Position numbers and translations under genes: made by a program. A DNA stretch of 64,000 bases from Symbiodinium natans. Taxonomy: Eukaryota > Sar > Dinophyceae > Suessiales > Symbiodiniaceae. Below are positions 29,101 through 38,900 of the stretch, piece after piece. The notes under the pieces were generated by a model. That model saw nothing but the letters and a program-made list of their open reading frames with translations, was not told where the DNA came from and did no database searches. The stretch spans positions 62,001 through 126,000 of the forward strand of contig CAJNDS010000013.1 in assembly GCA_905221605.1 (NCBI GenBank), in the 5' to 3' direction. Position 1 is the first letter of the stretch. Every line of letters starts with the position of its first letter.

Positions 29101-32100
29101 GAGGCCTGTGTGCACATGGAAGGCATAGGGCGGCCGGGAGAAGATGCTGGCGTTGTCCGGATAGGTGTCGCCGCCCAGGTAGTTGACCACCAGCGGGTCG
29201 TACATGATCGCGTACCTGAGGGCCCTGGCCCTAAACCCTAAACCCTAAACCCTAAACACCCCAGCCCGAGTAATATCAGGCAAATGTGCATGGGCTTGGG
29301 ACTCCTTCGGGTTGAGGGGCTTCGGGATTTAGGTTTCAGGGTTTGGGGTGGAGGGAGGCGGGGGGCCCTCCCTAAATCCTAAACCCTAAGCCCTAAAGCC
29401 TAAAGCCTCAACCCTAAACCCTAAACCCTAAACCCTAAACCGAAGGGCATAGCGCTTCCAAAGCCCTCTTCTCGCCGGGATGCTGCTCATCACCGATGCG
29501 CGGAGAGACCTGAGACTTTGAACAAGACTTCAGGAGCTGCGGTTTAGGGTTTAGGGTTTAGGGTTTAGGGTTCAGGGTTCAGGGTTTAGGGATTGGGACT
29601 TCCACTTTTCAAGACTTTTAAACCCTGGACTGCAAGGAGAGCGGGCTGACAACTCCTTAGAAGCCCAGTAACCATATTCAACTGGGCTGCACTTCGGAGG
29701 GTAGCTATAAATTAGTTTTTTGCTGCCTTCTTAAGAAGCCCGATGAACCCAAAAAGGCTAAGGATCTAAAGTTACAGTAAAGAACCACAAAGTCAAATAA
29801 GGGCACCCTTTTTGGGCTGGTTACTTCATAAGGGAACCCAGAACCAAAAAAGGGGTAAAGGGTACCACTGGTTTAGGGCTGAGGGCGACTCGGTGCAAGT
29901 TGCCACCGCCGTTTTCGAGCAACCGTTGGGTGGCAGACTTTGATGCCAAGGGCTACCGGTCTAGGCAGTTGAGGTGTTGAGGCATGGGCAGTTCTAAAAA
30001 CAAAAGATAGCTTGAGAGGCACCCAGAACAACACCAGAGAGACCAATTAAATGGTTCTCTCTACATCATTGCGTGCCTGTAAGAGTCGCCGTCATGCAAA
30101 AAAAGCTCTGCTTCCCAAGCGGAGGAGATCTGCGTGGTCGGCGAAGCGAGCTTCGCCCCTAAACTAACCGGGCCACCAAAAGGCCACAATGATCCCGGAT
30201 CCCTATAAACCCTGAACCGCATGTGTTGAAGAGCTTGCATGTAGCCCTAAGCCCTACGCCCTATACCCCAAAACCCAAAACCCGAAACCCCTAAACCGCT
30301 CAACCCTAAAACCTCCCATGCTGAAGAAGTTGCACTCTTCTCACGGCATGCAGTACACAGTATACTGGGGACGTGCATATGAGACCAATAAACGGAATGT
30401 CCCTTATAGACTAGAAGAGGGGGTCTCTAGTATGAACTAGGGTCCAGGGCTTTAGGGTTTAGGGATTGTGCTTCTTGCTGTAGAGGGCTGTTGGGCCTCA
30501 CCACTAAGCCCCTAACCCCTGAACGGCGGGGTAGAATGTGCTCTATTCCTTACGGGTATTGGGCGCTTTGAGTGGATGTCCAGACGCTATAACCTCCAAA
30601 GACAAAATCCCGGAAGCCACCAGCCCTAAAACCAAAAACTCCCAGCAATAAACTCAAAACTCTAAACCCTAAACCCTCAACCCTGAACCCCAAGCCCTGA
30701 ACCTTAAACCCCACCCTAAGGCCCCCCAGAGCCCGAGTGGATGCAGTGCAAGTTGCCACCAGCGAGAACGAGTGGCCGCGGGCTGCAGCGGCTGCGGCCT
30801 GCGCAGTGCGACATCAGGGGTTTAGGGTTTGGGGTTTAGGGTTTGGGGTTTAGGGTTTAGGGTTTGGGGTTTAGGGTTTGGGGTTTAGAGTCTAGGAGTT
30901 TAGAGTTTAGGGTTTGGGGTGTAGGGCGTAGGGTCGAGCAAGCCCTTCAAGGCTCACAAAGATTTACAGCTGTTTGTAGAGTTCATAGGGGTTTGCAGGG
31001 CTTGGGGCTGAGTCAGAAGGTTTTTTTCGGGTTGCAAGGGTTTCTAGGTGTACAGGCGTGAGGCACTGGGAGGGTTTCAGGTTGCTAAGCTGACGCGTAT
31101 AGCCGTTCCAACACTGTGAGTCCTCTAACGTGGCAGTGCCAACGCCCATCGGGGCGAAGCAAGACTGCGGCAGCTCTTGTAGGAGTCAACCGGGCCTTCC
31201 TTGCAGAAACCCGAAAGTTTCGGGCCCCGAAGCCCCAAACCCTGAATCCTGAGCCCTATCCTTACATCCTAACCATCTCGACCCCGAAGTAAGGCCTGAC
31301 CTCTTCCCTGGGACCCTTGCCCGCACGGCACCCCCCTCCCTCCCCGAATCTTGAACTCTAAACCCTTGCCTGCACCCAAGAGCCTGAAGAATCACCAAGC
31401 TTGTCCCTTGAAAAAAATAAACGACCACAACGTTCCCGACTCCTGCGCCGCTGTACCATAGGCTCCCAAAGACCCGAGAATCCTTGAGCTAAGCCCACGA
31501 AAAAAAGACCCAAAAAAACCTGAATTAAGCTCTGCTAAAGACCCTTCAGCCCATCAAGCCCTTAATCTCTCTTAAGCCCTCCTAAAAACCCCCAATCCCT
31601 TCAGCCCATCCATGAAGCCCTTAAGCCGTTTTTAAGCCCCCCCTAAAAACCCTAAAAACTCTTCAGCCCCGCTAAGCCATGGCCTGAAGGTCACAAATCG
31701 CAGACTCCGTGTAGACCCTAAACCCGAAACCCTAAACCCCAAAAAAACCTAAGAACCCTAAAAGCCCAAAAACACCTAAGAACCCCAAAAGCCCAACAAA
31801 AACCTAAGAGCCCTAAAAGCCCCAAAAACCTAAGAACCCGAAAAGCCCTGGCCTGAAGGTCGCAAATCGCAGACTCCGTGTAGAGCCCGCAAGTGCCCGT
31901 CTCGTCCGGGAGCTGCGAAATCTCCTGCGCATGTTTGGGGGTTTGGGGTTCATAGTGATTGGACCCTGAACCCTAAACCCCTAACCCCAAACCCTAAACC
32001 CCTACACCCCCAAACCCTGAACCCTTCAGGGTTTCTAGGGGTGTCCATAGAGGGCTCAGAGATTCTTTGGGTTTGGGCTTAGGGTTTATAGGGCTTAGGC

Positions 32101-34757
32101 TTAAACCCCCAACCGCCAGGATTTTCTGCAGCGCAGACGATACCTCGGGCATGACCGGTGCGAAAGATCGTGGCTACGAATTCGTACAGGTCGTTGGCCG
32201 CGCTGACGCGAGCCAAGTCCGTACCCCACAGAGTTGGCAACCCATCAGGGCAAGCACAACTGCGAAGTGGTTTTGGGCTGGGCAGCTCGCGCCCGTGTGT
32301 ATCAAAGAGGGGCACCTCGCGAGCTCTCGAGCTCGTTTCGCAAGGCGGCGCGATGAAGACGCCAGCAAGAACCTTGAAGACGAAATGAACCCTAAAATTG
32401 GGGGTCATATACCCTATTCTACTATATTTCCTAGTAAGGTATATGAACCATAAACCCTTTTAGGGCTCATTTCGTCCCCAAGGAAGGGGGTTGGATAGCC
32501 AAAGCAAGCACAGGGCCAAGCGCCCTCATCGGTGGTGAGGTCGGCCACGAGCACCGACTGTACGTCAAATGCCCTGAAGCCCAAACCCCAAACCCTAAAC
32601 CCTAATTAAACCCTAAACCCTAAACCCCAAACCCTCAACCCTAGAATCTTGCAAGCCATCCCTATGAGCCCAATTCTCAGCCCAAACATGTGCTGAGTTT
32701 GCGTCCATGCTCAGTTCTAAGGACTTCTCGACTTCAGGGCTGGTGGCTTCCGGTTCTGGGTTTGAGAGGGGAAGGTACGTTCACTAAGCCCAGCCCGAAA
32801 CCCTAACGCCTCATTCACCCTAAGACCAAAGCCCCAAAAGCCGCCGTAACAACCATAAATACCTTAAAGCTCTAAAGCCATGAAGCCCTAGACCCCAAAT
32901 GAACCCTAAACAACCCTGAACTCCTGAAGCCTAAACCATAAAACCTAAACCCTAAACCCTAAACCCTAAACCCTAAACCCTAAACCTTAAACCCTGAGGG
33001 CAAGTGGATGCAAGTGGACTCCTGGATCGTGACGAGGTCATAGCCTTGATCGCACGCAGCAATCGTTTACGTTCGACCTACGAGTCAACCAGGATCCCAA
33101 GGTTTAGGGTTTAGGGTTTAGGGTTTAGGGTTTAGGGTTTAGGGTTTAGGGTTAGGGTTTGGGGCGCATGATCTACACAGAGTTCTCGGGGGGGGGGGGG
33201 GGGGGGGGGGGGTGACTTGCAACCCTTCTCCCAGATGAATTGCCGCACGCTCCCTTCCAAAGGTGTTTAGGTCTGCTACCCACAAGGAAGGGTAAACCTA
33301 TACATCGGCATAAGACGACGAGGCCCTTGATTGGGCAAAGATTGCCATACCTTCGGTTATAAGTTCCTCTCTTAGGGTAGCTTTTTACGCTATATACCCT
33401 GTCACACCCGACGGCCCATCCTTCCCTAAACCCTAAGCCCTAAACCCTAAACCCTAAACCCTAATCCCCGAAACCTTAGACCCTATATGAAAAAAGAGAA
33501 GGAACCACATTAAGGGACCATGCTTTGACTCTGGAATTTAGGGAACTGTGTCCCCCATCTACAAATCCTAAACCCTAAGCCCGAAACCCTGGCCCGGGCA
33601 GAGCTAGGGTATAGGGTTTAGGGTTTCGGGTCTCGGGTCTAGGGTTTCGGGTTTCGGGTTCTGTCTTTCCAGCTTGTCCTGCAGCCAGGGAATCCGAGAC
33701 TTTTGGATTGGTACCCATGACCCTACTCACTATGTTCCCGGAGCCTCCAAGAAGCCTCAAACCCTGAGCCCAAAATTGTGCCCCGGCGGCGTGCAAGGAT
33801 CTCAGCCAACGCTGTCAGAACCTCCGACTTTGACGCTTTGCCTGGGTGCAGGCTTGGAGTTTAGGGTTTAGGATGTAGGTTGTTAGGCTCGGTTTACGGG
33901 AGGCCCCCCCTATAGCAACGGTTATCGGAATGGGTAATAGCCAGTTGTTTAGCTGGGGAATGTATTCCTCATAGAGCCGCCCCTTCTCGGATTCTTAGGT
34001 CACCCTCAACCCTCAACCAGGGTCTAGGGTTTAGGGTTTAGGGTTTAGGGTTTAGGGTTTAGGGTTAGGGTTCAGGGTTTACTCAACCCTCAACCCCCAA
34101 CCCCCAACCCTCAATCCTAAACCAGGGTGTAAGGTGTCACCTACCAAGCAAGGTTTCGGGTTGATTATGACAAGGCTGTTGCTGAAGGCAGAACACGGGT
34201 GTAGGTTGGGACGTTCCCCCTTGCGTCGTCTACCCTTAAACCGAAACCCTAAACCCCAAACCTACAGACTACCTCAAACCCTGAACAGCCTTCTGAACCT
34301 TCAATCCACCTTTACAAAAGTGCGCCGAAAAGCATCCATAAATGGGGGGAGGGGGGGGGGGGCTCTTACGGTAGAATTCCTTCGTTCAACAAGGTCTCCT
34401 CGACCCCCTACTAGAGTAGGGAACGAGGCTTCATGCACAATTCTTGCCCTCAAGGGTTACCTAGGGGGATATATGGCGCCTGGGGTTTAGGGGTTAGGGT
34501 TGAGGGCTCAGGGCCCTAAATCCTAGACCCTTGTAAGAAATAACGCAGAGAAAGGGGTAGAACCACTCCCCGAAAAAACTCCAGGCTACGTCGAAGATGG
34601 TTAGTGTGCCCAGGGTGCCCAATCCCTCTTTAGTTTAGCGCTTAGGGATGTTCAGAGTTTAGGGTCCAGGGCTAAGGGCTTAGGGTTTAAGGTCTGGGGA
34701 CCCTGATTAAATGCACTCCATGCCGCTGTTGCCATAGTTCTGGATGTTGAAGGTTGC
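17026..34757 (-). CDS. DNase I-like nuclease gene, about 18 small exons
   Basis: Whole-gene span including introns. Exons joined by phase give 346 codons including stop, without the 5' exon(s). In order they encode ATFNIQNYG, the E-containing TIQEAF, EYAIMYDP, ASTHTAPSA, VAGDFNADGSY, DTTV, AYDRIL and GDHYPVEV. These match the DNase I fold of the endonuclease/exonuclease/phosphatase superfamily, with the two acidic residues, both histidines and the D-x-N and D-R positions retained, so an active divalent-metal DNase is predicted. After the domain comes NFGVLLLTTWLAC, perhaps a membrane anchor. Donors: 11 GC, 3 GA, 3 GT. Start codon and any signal peptide were not found. Confidence 0.85.
17132..17243 (+). 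mobile_element. 112-bp element with GTGT target duplication
   Basis: Begins CTGGGCTGCACTTAGGAGC, ends GAACCACAAAG, flanked by GTGT (17128-17131, 17244-17247). Same family as the nested copy at 29682. Lies upstream of the last DNase exon candidate. Confidence 0.85.
18119..18220 (+). repeat. Homogeneous 9-bp variant array (TTTATAGGG)
   Basis: Two TTTACAGGG units followed by about eight identical TTTATAGGG units. A single variant has been amplified locally. Confidence 0.9.
18228..18300 (-). CDS. Exon with hydrophobic segment, probable C-terminal part of DNase I-like gene
   Basis: 73 nt: AVVGFAADNPDNFGVLLLTT-WLAC, acceptor CTCAG|GC and canonical donor G|GTATGT. The hydrophobic run could be a membrane anchor. 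Assigned to the DNase gene by order, strand and matching phase; it may start further upstream. Confidence 0.6.
18408..18503. mobile_element. GGGAATAAAAAAGGGTACCC-family element
   Basis: Contains GGGTGCCCTTTTTGG, TTTTAAGAGGATTATAAGGGAAC and CCGGTCCTAG. Relatives at 16091-16200 and 35100-35205 share CTTTAAGGGGATTACAAGGG and GGGTCCTAG. Confidence 0.75.
19120..19163. mobile_element. Internally deleted CTTGGTAGCCCAG-family element
   Basis: Only 44 bp: CTTGTAGCCCAGTGAAGG next to TACTACTGGGCTCCCAAG, i.e. both ends with the centre missing. Confidence 0.7.
19958..20052 (-). CDS. DNase I-like exon with second catalytic His (GDHYPVEV)
   Basis: 95 nt: LKSPSQGDHYPVEVCMHLNG then TSCTRLEQTSK. S/G-DHYPVEV is the C-terminal DNase I signature. 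AACCAG|GC acceptor; GC donor (AAG|GCTTCT) or the GT donor five bases earlier. Confidence 0.88.
20589..20622 (-). CDS. DNase I-like exon (DGYISSSICNAG), 3' end uncertain
   Basis: Acceptor ACGAG|GA. GC donor chosen to fit the phase of the next exon; the frame stays open and coding-like further (TVEWLEVTKELSRLA), so a longer form is possible. Confidence 0.6.
22048..22196. mobile_element. CTTGGAGGTTCA element split by a telomere array
   Basis: Left part matches the element at 62196-62315 (CTTGGAGGTTCA ... GGGGTTATGAGT). After a CCCTAAA array it ends CCCTTCAAG, compatible with the right arm CCTCCAAG. Confidence 0.7.
22400..22465 (-). CDS. DNase I-like exon (AFSFDLFP)
   Basis: 66 nt, VESDQPVNAAIRETAFSFDL-FP. 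It corresponds to the V.P.SA.PF.F strand. CGAG|GT acceptor, CCG|GC donor, phase 0 both sides. Confidence 0.75.
23600..23672 (-). CDS. DNase I-like exon (DTTV..AYDRIL)
   Basis: 73 nt: NEMDTTVSVSSNAYDRILAS-STLQ. D-T-T-V and A-Y-D-R-I are invariant DNase I motifs (catalytic Asp). GCAG|GA acceptor and CAG|GC donor. Confidence 0.92.
24478..24533 (-). CDS. DNase I-like exon (DSSWSPILAQIPNYTLLT)
   Basis: 56 nt; S-x-W-S-x-I helix of DNase I. CACAG|GA acceptor; GA donor (ACGGG|GAGCC) joins to AG|GAACGAG to give TGNEMDTTV. Confidence 0.85.
25047..25115 (-). CDS. DNase I-like exon with GDFNADGSY
   Basis: 69 nt: ATFAADVYMVAGDFNADGSY-FDE. G-D-F-N-A-D/G-x-S-Y is the diagnostic metal/phosphate-binding motif of DNase I. 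GCCAG|GC acceptor and GAG|GC donor. Confidence 0.92.
25308..25404. mobile_element. TTTGGAGTA-ended element, copy 1
   Basis: Ends TTTGGAGTAGACCC and TACTCCAAA, with TATATACTTTTTAGG and GGAACCCAGAACCAA inside. Copy 2 at 27112-27211 is very similar. Both lie in DNase gene introns. Confidence 0.82.
26259..26297 (-). CDS. DNase I-like exon (EIAAFPQVIRWME)
   Basis: 39 nt, phase 0 at both ends, CGCAG|GA and GAG|GC. It continues AAEQ-EIAAFPQVIRWME, the helix before the GDFNA strand. Confidence 0.82.
27112..27211. mobile_element. TTTGGAGTA-ended element, copy 2
   Basis: Shares GTAGACCCTGGA, TATATACTTTTTAGG, GGAACCCAGAACCAA and GTACTCCAAAAC with the copy at 25308-25404. Confidence 0.82.
27726..27781 (-). 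CDS. DNase I-like exon with catalytic His (ASTHTAPSAAEQ)
   Basis: 56 nt: GGISVALASTHTAPSAAEQ. The H-T-x-P-x-x-A-x-E pattern is the first catalytic histidine strand. Acceptor GTGCAG|GA, donor CAG|GC. A plus-strand frame is also open here but has no family match. Confidence 0.82.
28010..28580. other. 570-bp island without telomere repeats in a DNase intron
   Basis: Open frames exist on plus (VKTVPLKQVVEIAHETPYVA) and minus (ISGCHVGSLMSNLHNLFEWH) strands. Neither matches the DNase protein, and the flanking DNase exons join without it. Possibly a transposon relic. Confidence 0.4.
29106..29215 (-). CDS. DNase I-like exon (YAIMYDPLVV..YPDNASIF)
   Basis: 110 nt, the largest exon of the gene. Reads YAIMYDPLVVNYLGGDTYPD then NASIFSRPPYAFHVHT. 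Acceptor CCTCAG|GT; donor ACAG|GC. Confidence 0.85.
29472..29509 (-). CDS. DNase I-like exon (VSPRIGDEQHPGE)
   Basis: 38 nt, acceptor TCTCAG|GT; GA donor chosen so that GGCGA + G gives PGEYAIMYDP, matching the family's ER/EY-x-x-x-Y position. Confidence 0.7.
29656..29871. mobile_element. CTTGGTAGCCCAG-family element carrying a nested second element
   Basis: Outer element starts CTTAGAAGCCCAGTAACC, resumes at ATAAGGGCACCC after the nested insert and breaks at CCACTGG into TTTAGGG. Removing 29682-29792 plus one TCAA restores the family consensus. Confidence 0.85.
29682..29792 (+). mobile_element. Nested 111-bp element with TCAA target duplication
   Basis: Begins CTGGGCTGCACTTCGGAGG and ends GAACCACAAAG, flanked by TCAA on both sides (29678-29681, 29793-29796). 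Closely matches the element at 17132-17243. Confidence 0.88.
31130..31164 (-). CDS. DNase I-like exon (LLRPDGRWHCH)
   Basis: 35 nt, LLRPDGRWHCH; GT donor (CAC|GTTAGA). Joins to VSPRIG. The acceptor CGCAG|TC lacks the usual following G. Confidence 0.65.
31864..31924 (-). CDS. Probable DNase I-like exon (EISQLPDETGTCGLYTE)
   Basis: 61 nt, EISQLPDETGTCGLYTESAI, acceptor GCGCAG|GA, GC donor giving AIFLLRPDGRW with the next exon. This segment is longer than in animal DNase I, so it could be an insertion or a skipped exon. The 36 bases at its 3' edge are duplicated at 31680-31715. Confidence 0.6.
32107..32390 (-). pseudogene. Retroelement-type fragment in a DNase gene intron
   Basis: About 90 open codons without introns, containing VLAGVFIAPPCETSSRARE, then LPTLWGTDLARVSAANDLYE, then IVCAAENPG. 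The PPC...ENP layout recalls cytosine-methyltransferase-like domains carried by dinoflagellate retrotransposons (family assignment from memory, unverified). It is bordered by telomere-type repeats at one side and lies between two DNase exons, so it is likely an insertion remnant. Confidence 0.45.
32531..32573 (-). CDS. DNase I-like exon (AFDVQSVLVADLTT)
   Basis: 43 nt, acceptor TTCAG|GG. Supplies AFDVQSVLVADLTT after IQE. End set at a GA donor (ACC|GATGAG) because the next exon candidate begins AG|GA in the same phase; a GC donor seven bases downstream is the alternative. Confidence 0.7.
33020..33044 (-). CDS. DNase I-like 25-nt microexon (YDLVTIQE)
   Basis: Encodes YDLVTIQ and two bases of the catalytic-region glutamate, with GT donor. 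Family consensus YDI.LVQE. Confidence 0.8.
33788..33841 (-). CDS. DNase I-like exon (SEVLTALAEILAR)
   Basis: 54 nt: KASKSEVLTALAEILAR, the first helix. Acceptor CCCAG|GC, GC donor. Joins to the 25-nt exon to give RYDLVTIQE. Confidence 0.82.
34724..34757 (-). CDS. DNase I-like exon (ATFNIQNYG)
   Basis: 34 nt, GTCAG|GCAACC acceptor, GC donor inside AACAGCG|GC. Encodes ATFNIQNYGNS, the first strand of the DNase I fold (A-F-N-I-Q-x-F/Y-G). Confidence 0.82.
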
Positions 34758-35904
34758 CTGACGGCACAACCATTCAAGAAATGAGGGTTTTCAATCAGGG
34801 GAATTCTCCCCATTTCCTAAACCCTAAACTGTAAAACCCTAAGCCTGATAAACCCGAAATCCTTCATGGGACGTTGGGGTGAAGCAACCCGCCTCGCACG
34901 CAAGGCTGAAACCGACAAAGGCAAACTCTCGTCAAGGCCCCACCGAAGTTCAGGGGTTTGGGGGGTTAGGGTTTAGGGTTTAGGGTTTAGGGTGTAGGGT
35001 TTAGGGTTTAGGGTTTAGGGTTTAGGGTTTAGGGTTTAGGGTTTAGGGTTTACGGTTTATTAGGCTTCAGGGTTTAGGATTTGTGCAGTGCGGACCCAAC
35101 CTTGGCATAAAAAGGGTACCCTTTTTGGCTTTAAGGGGATTACAAGGGAACACCAACCCGAAAAAAATGAAATAAGGGCCTACTCCGGGTCCTAGTTTCT
35201 GCCATTAACAATTTTGTGATAATCAACGCCGTGTCTTACCGAATCCTGGGGTGTGTGTGCTAAACCCTGAAACCCTAAAACCCCAAAACCCCAAAACCCT
35301 AAAACCCTAGAACAAAAACCCTAAATCCCTAAACCCCCCAAAAAAGCCTAAAACCCAACACCCTAAACCCTAAATCCAAAAAAGCACCAAACCCTAAACC
35401 CTGAACCCTAAACCCCTAGGCCTTTTCTTAAACCCCAAACCCTGAACCCTGAACCCCTAACCCTAAACCCTAAACCCTGAACCCTAAACCCTGAACCCTA
35501 AACCCCTAAGCCGTTTTCCTAAACAGCCGGATGAAAAACTTCGGGTGTTATCGAAGAAAAGGCTTTAGGGTGTTTAGGGTTTAGAATTTAGGGTTTAGGG
35601 TTTTAGGGAGTGTCTAGGGTTTAGTACTGCTCCCACCCTAAACCCTATACAGATACCCATTCAAAGTGAAACAAATGGGTATTCTCCTGAAGGTGCTGCT
35701 TAATGCTTTGAAGCCTTCATCCCTTTTCAACCCGAAACCGTACAGCCCAAAAAGGCCTAAATCCTTGTCCCTTAAAACCTAAACCCTCATTCTAGACCCT
35801 AAACCCTAAGCCCTAACGCTAAACCCTGAACCCTGAACCCTAAACCCTAAACCCTAAACCCTAAACCCTAAGCCCTAAACCCTAAACCCCAAAACCCCGG
35901 CATG

Positions 35905-38900
35905 CCAAGGGGCAAAGAAGACTCCTTCGCAGAGTGGCGCCTCTGACATTTTGAGGACACATCCGATAAGAATTTGAGGCTTAAGGTTTAGGGCTTAGGG
36001 TTTGGGGTTGAGGGCTCAGGGTTTAGGGCTTAGGGTAAAGGGCTTAGGTTTAGGGTACCTCTAAACGGATATTCTTCGAGGTTTGGCGAAACCTGAATTC
36101 AACACTGAACCCTGGGCCCTAAACTCTATTAAACCCTCAAACTTGCCCACAGGCCGCTGTCCAAACCCTAAACCCTAAACCCTAAACCCTAAACCCTAAA
36201 CCCTAAACCCTAAACCCTAAACCCTGAACCCTACAGGCCCTTGGATTGATATTTGCGCCAGCATCTACCGGCCATCGGCCGAAGCCCTCGTGCAAGCCTA
36301 GGCCTATGTGTTGGCAGACATCGAGCCGGTCCTGCACCCCTAAACCCTAAACCCTATAAACCCTAAACCCTAAACCCCAAAAGTGCGTTCAAGTCGTCAG
36401 CTTCGATTTATCTGGCTGCAGCAATCTTCTCACCCTGGAGTTGGCGCTGGCAGTTCTGGAGTTTTGCTGTTCCCGCCTTGTTAGACTAGGGTTTAGGGCG
36501 TAGGGCGTAGGGCTTAGGGCTTAGGGTTTAGGGCTGAGGGTTTAAGGTTGAAGGTTGAGGGTGTAGGGTTTAGGGTCAAAGGGGGCTTCGTGCTTCAGGC
36601 TGTTGCGAAGAGGTTGGGGGGTTGCCAGGGCCAAGGCCTCTAGAACCAAAGTCAGAAAACTCGAGGCTTTAAAAACCCTAAACTCCCAAACTGTAAGTGG
36701 GTGATGGCAGCAGGTCATACGATACCTAGTTTGCTAAACCACCCCTAAACCCAAAGCCCTAAACCCTAAAGTCCTAGGTACAAGCGCACCAGAAGCTGTC
36801 TCTCATAAACAACCCAAAGCCCTAAAATCCTCAACGCACACACAGAGACAGAGACCTGCCTGGGTAAGAACTTGATCTCCCGCCACCAGGGGAAGAAGCG
36901 CCGCCAACGCCCATCCGGGCATGGGACTCTACACACTAAACACTACACCCTAAACCCTAAACCCTAAACCCTAAACCCTAAACCCTAAACCCTAAACCTA
37001 ACGCTCCTACACCCTAACTCTAAACCCTCAGCCGGATGGAAGCCAACCCCAACCAAAGCACCCCGCGACTCTAAGGCTTAGCTTTAGCAGCCTTTTGCGG
37101 TGCGTTAGCTGAGGGTTTCGGGTTTAGGGTTTATGGGCTTAAGGTTTAAGGTTAGAGTTTAGGGTTTAGGGTTTAAGGTTAGAGTGCAGGGTTTAAGGTT
37201 AGAGTTTAGGGTTTAAGGTTAGAGTTTAGGGTTTCTATAGAGTTTAAGGTTCAAGGTTAGAGTTTGGGTTTAGGGTTTAAGGTTTCGGGCCTTTCGGTTT
37301 CTCATTAGGGGCCTCTCTGCTTCAGTCATCGGAGCAGGCAACGGAGCTGAAAAGCAAACACGGTTTAGGGTTTAGGGTTTAGGGATTAGGGATTAGGGTT
37401 TAGGGTTTAGGGTTTAGGGTTTAGGGTTTAGGGTCCCAAGGCAGGTCCATGGTGCCTTAGTATGGGCCCTTGATTGGGGCACCCTTATAAGCCCCGTGAT
37501 ATATCTTATACAACCCAGGGCCCCCCAACTTCAGAACCCTTTGAAAGAAGGTGCGGAACTCTAAACCCTAGACCCTAAACCCTAAACCCCAAAATCTAAC
37601 CAGTCTAACCACATTAAAGAGGATGGCAGACTGAGGGACCATGCAACCCGCCAAGCACAGAATCACACCCAGAATGGCCCTGGGAACCCATTGAACAAAA
37701 AACATCGTCCTAAATATAATCCTCTGCTACCCTAAACCCTAAAACCCTGAACCCTAAACTCTGAACAGGGAAATAATCTGAAAGCAAAAAAAACATATCC
37801 CAAAGGCCTACCTCGACGAGACAGCCCGGACCTGAAAAAAAAACAGTCAGGTCGAGCGCAAGGGTCCATGGGGGGCAAGGTTGCGCAGTGTTTAGGGTTT
37901 AGGGTTTAGGGTTCAGGGTTTGGGGCAACGAGGTCGTACAACACAGTATGCGGGGCTTCCGAGAATGACGGCTCCTGGCTTTGGTTGAATTCGGCCGGGT
38001 TAGGGGGAAGGGGTGTGCTTCCCAGGAGATTCTACTCAATTTGGGGGGGGTATACAACGGAGGACCCTAACAGTAGGGCCGCTTTGACTACAACATAACC
38101 TGATGTTGACACGCAACGACGGTTTATGGTTTAGGGTTTAGGGTTTGAGGTGTAATTAGGGTTATATTTGCCCCCGAAAAAGGGCAGCAATCGGTGGCCA
38201 GGGTGGCGTGATCCACCGGGCCGCTCAAAGGGCAGTCCATTGGCCTCTTTGAAGCAGCGGTTGAGGGGGTTTGGGGTTTCGGGTTTAGGGTTTAGGGTTT
38301 CGCGTTTAGGGGTTAGGGTGTAGGGGCTCGGGTTTAGGGTTGAGGGCGCGGCTTAGGCCTTCAGGGTTCTGGGTTTTGGGGTTTAGGGCTTGCGGGTTTT
38401 GGGTTTTGTGTTTTGGTGTGTATAGAAGGGGTGTATGGAGCTCGGTTCGGGTCGAAGAGGCTAAATTTTCAGTTGCCACTCATGCCCTAAACCCTAAACC
38501 CTAAACCCTAAACCCTAAACCCTTAGTATCCTCATGCTGGGAACTTGGTTGCTTTGTTGCTAAACACGAGGCCAGGGGGGAAGGAGCGCCGACGGTTTAG
38601 GGTTCTGGTTAGGTTTAGCTTCGTGCGCTGAACCCTAAGGCCCTAAGACCCTAGGACCCTAAGACCCTAAGACCCTAAGACCCTAAGACCCTAAGACCCT
38701 AAGACCCTAAAAACCCTAAACCTTAAACCCTAAACCCTAAACCCGAAGACCCTAAACCCTAAACCCTAAACCCCAAACCCCTGAACACTAAACCCTACAT
38801 ACTACAAACCCTTACCCTCAACCCTACACCTTAAATCCTACAAACCCTAAACCCTAAACCCTAAAACGCGAAGACCCCAAGCTCAGGTTGTCCAGGTTGA

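Noticed and set aside
32990-33850. Minus peptide SWVPIQKSRIPWLQDKLERQ at about 33655-33715 as a DNase exon
   Set aside because: The exons on either side join directly in phase to the family consensus (AEILARRYDLVTIQE), leaving no place for it.
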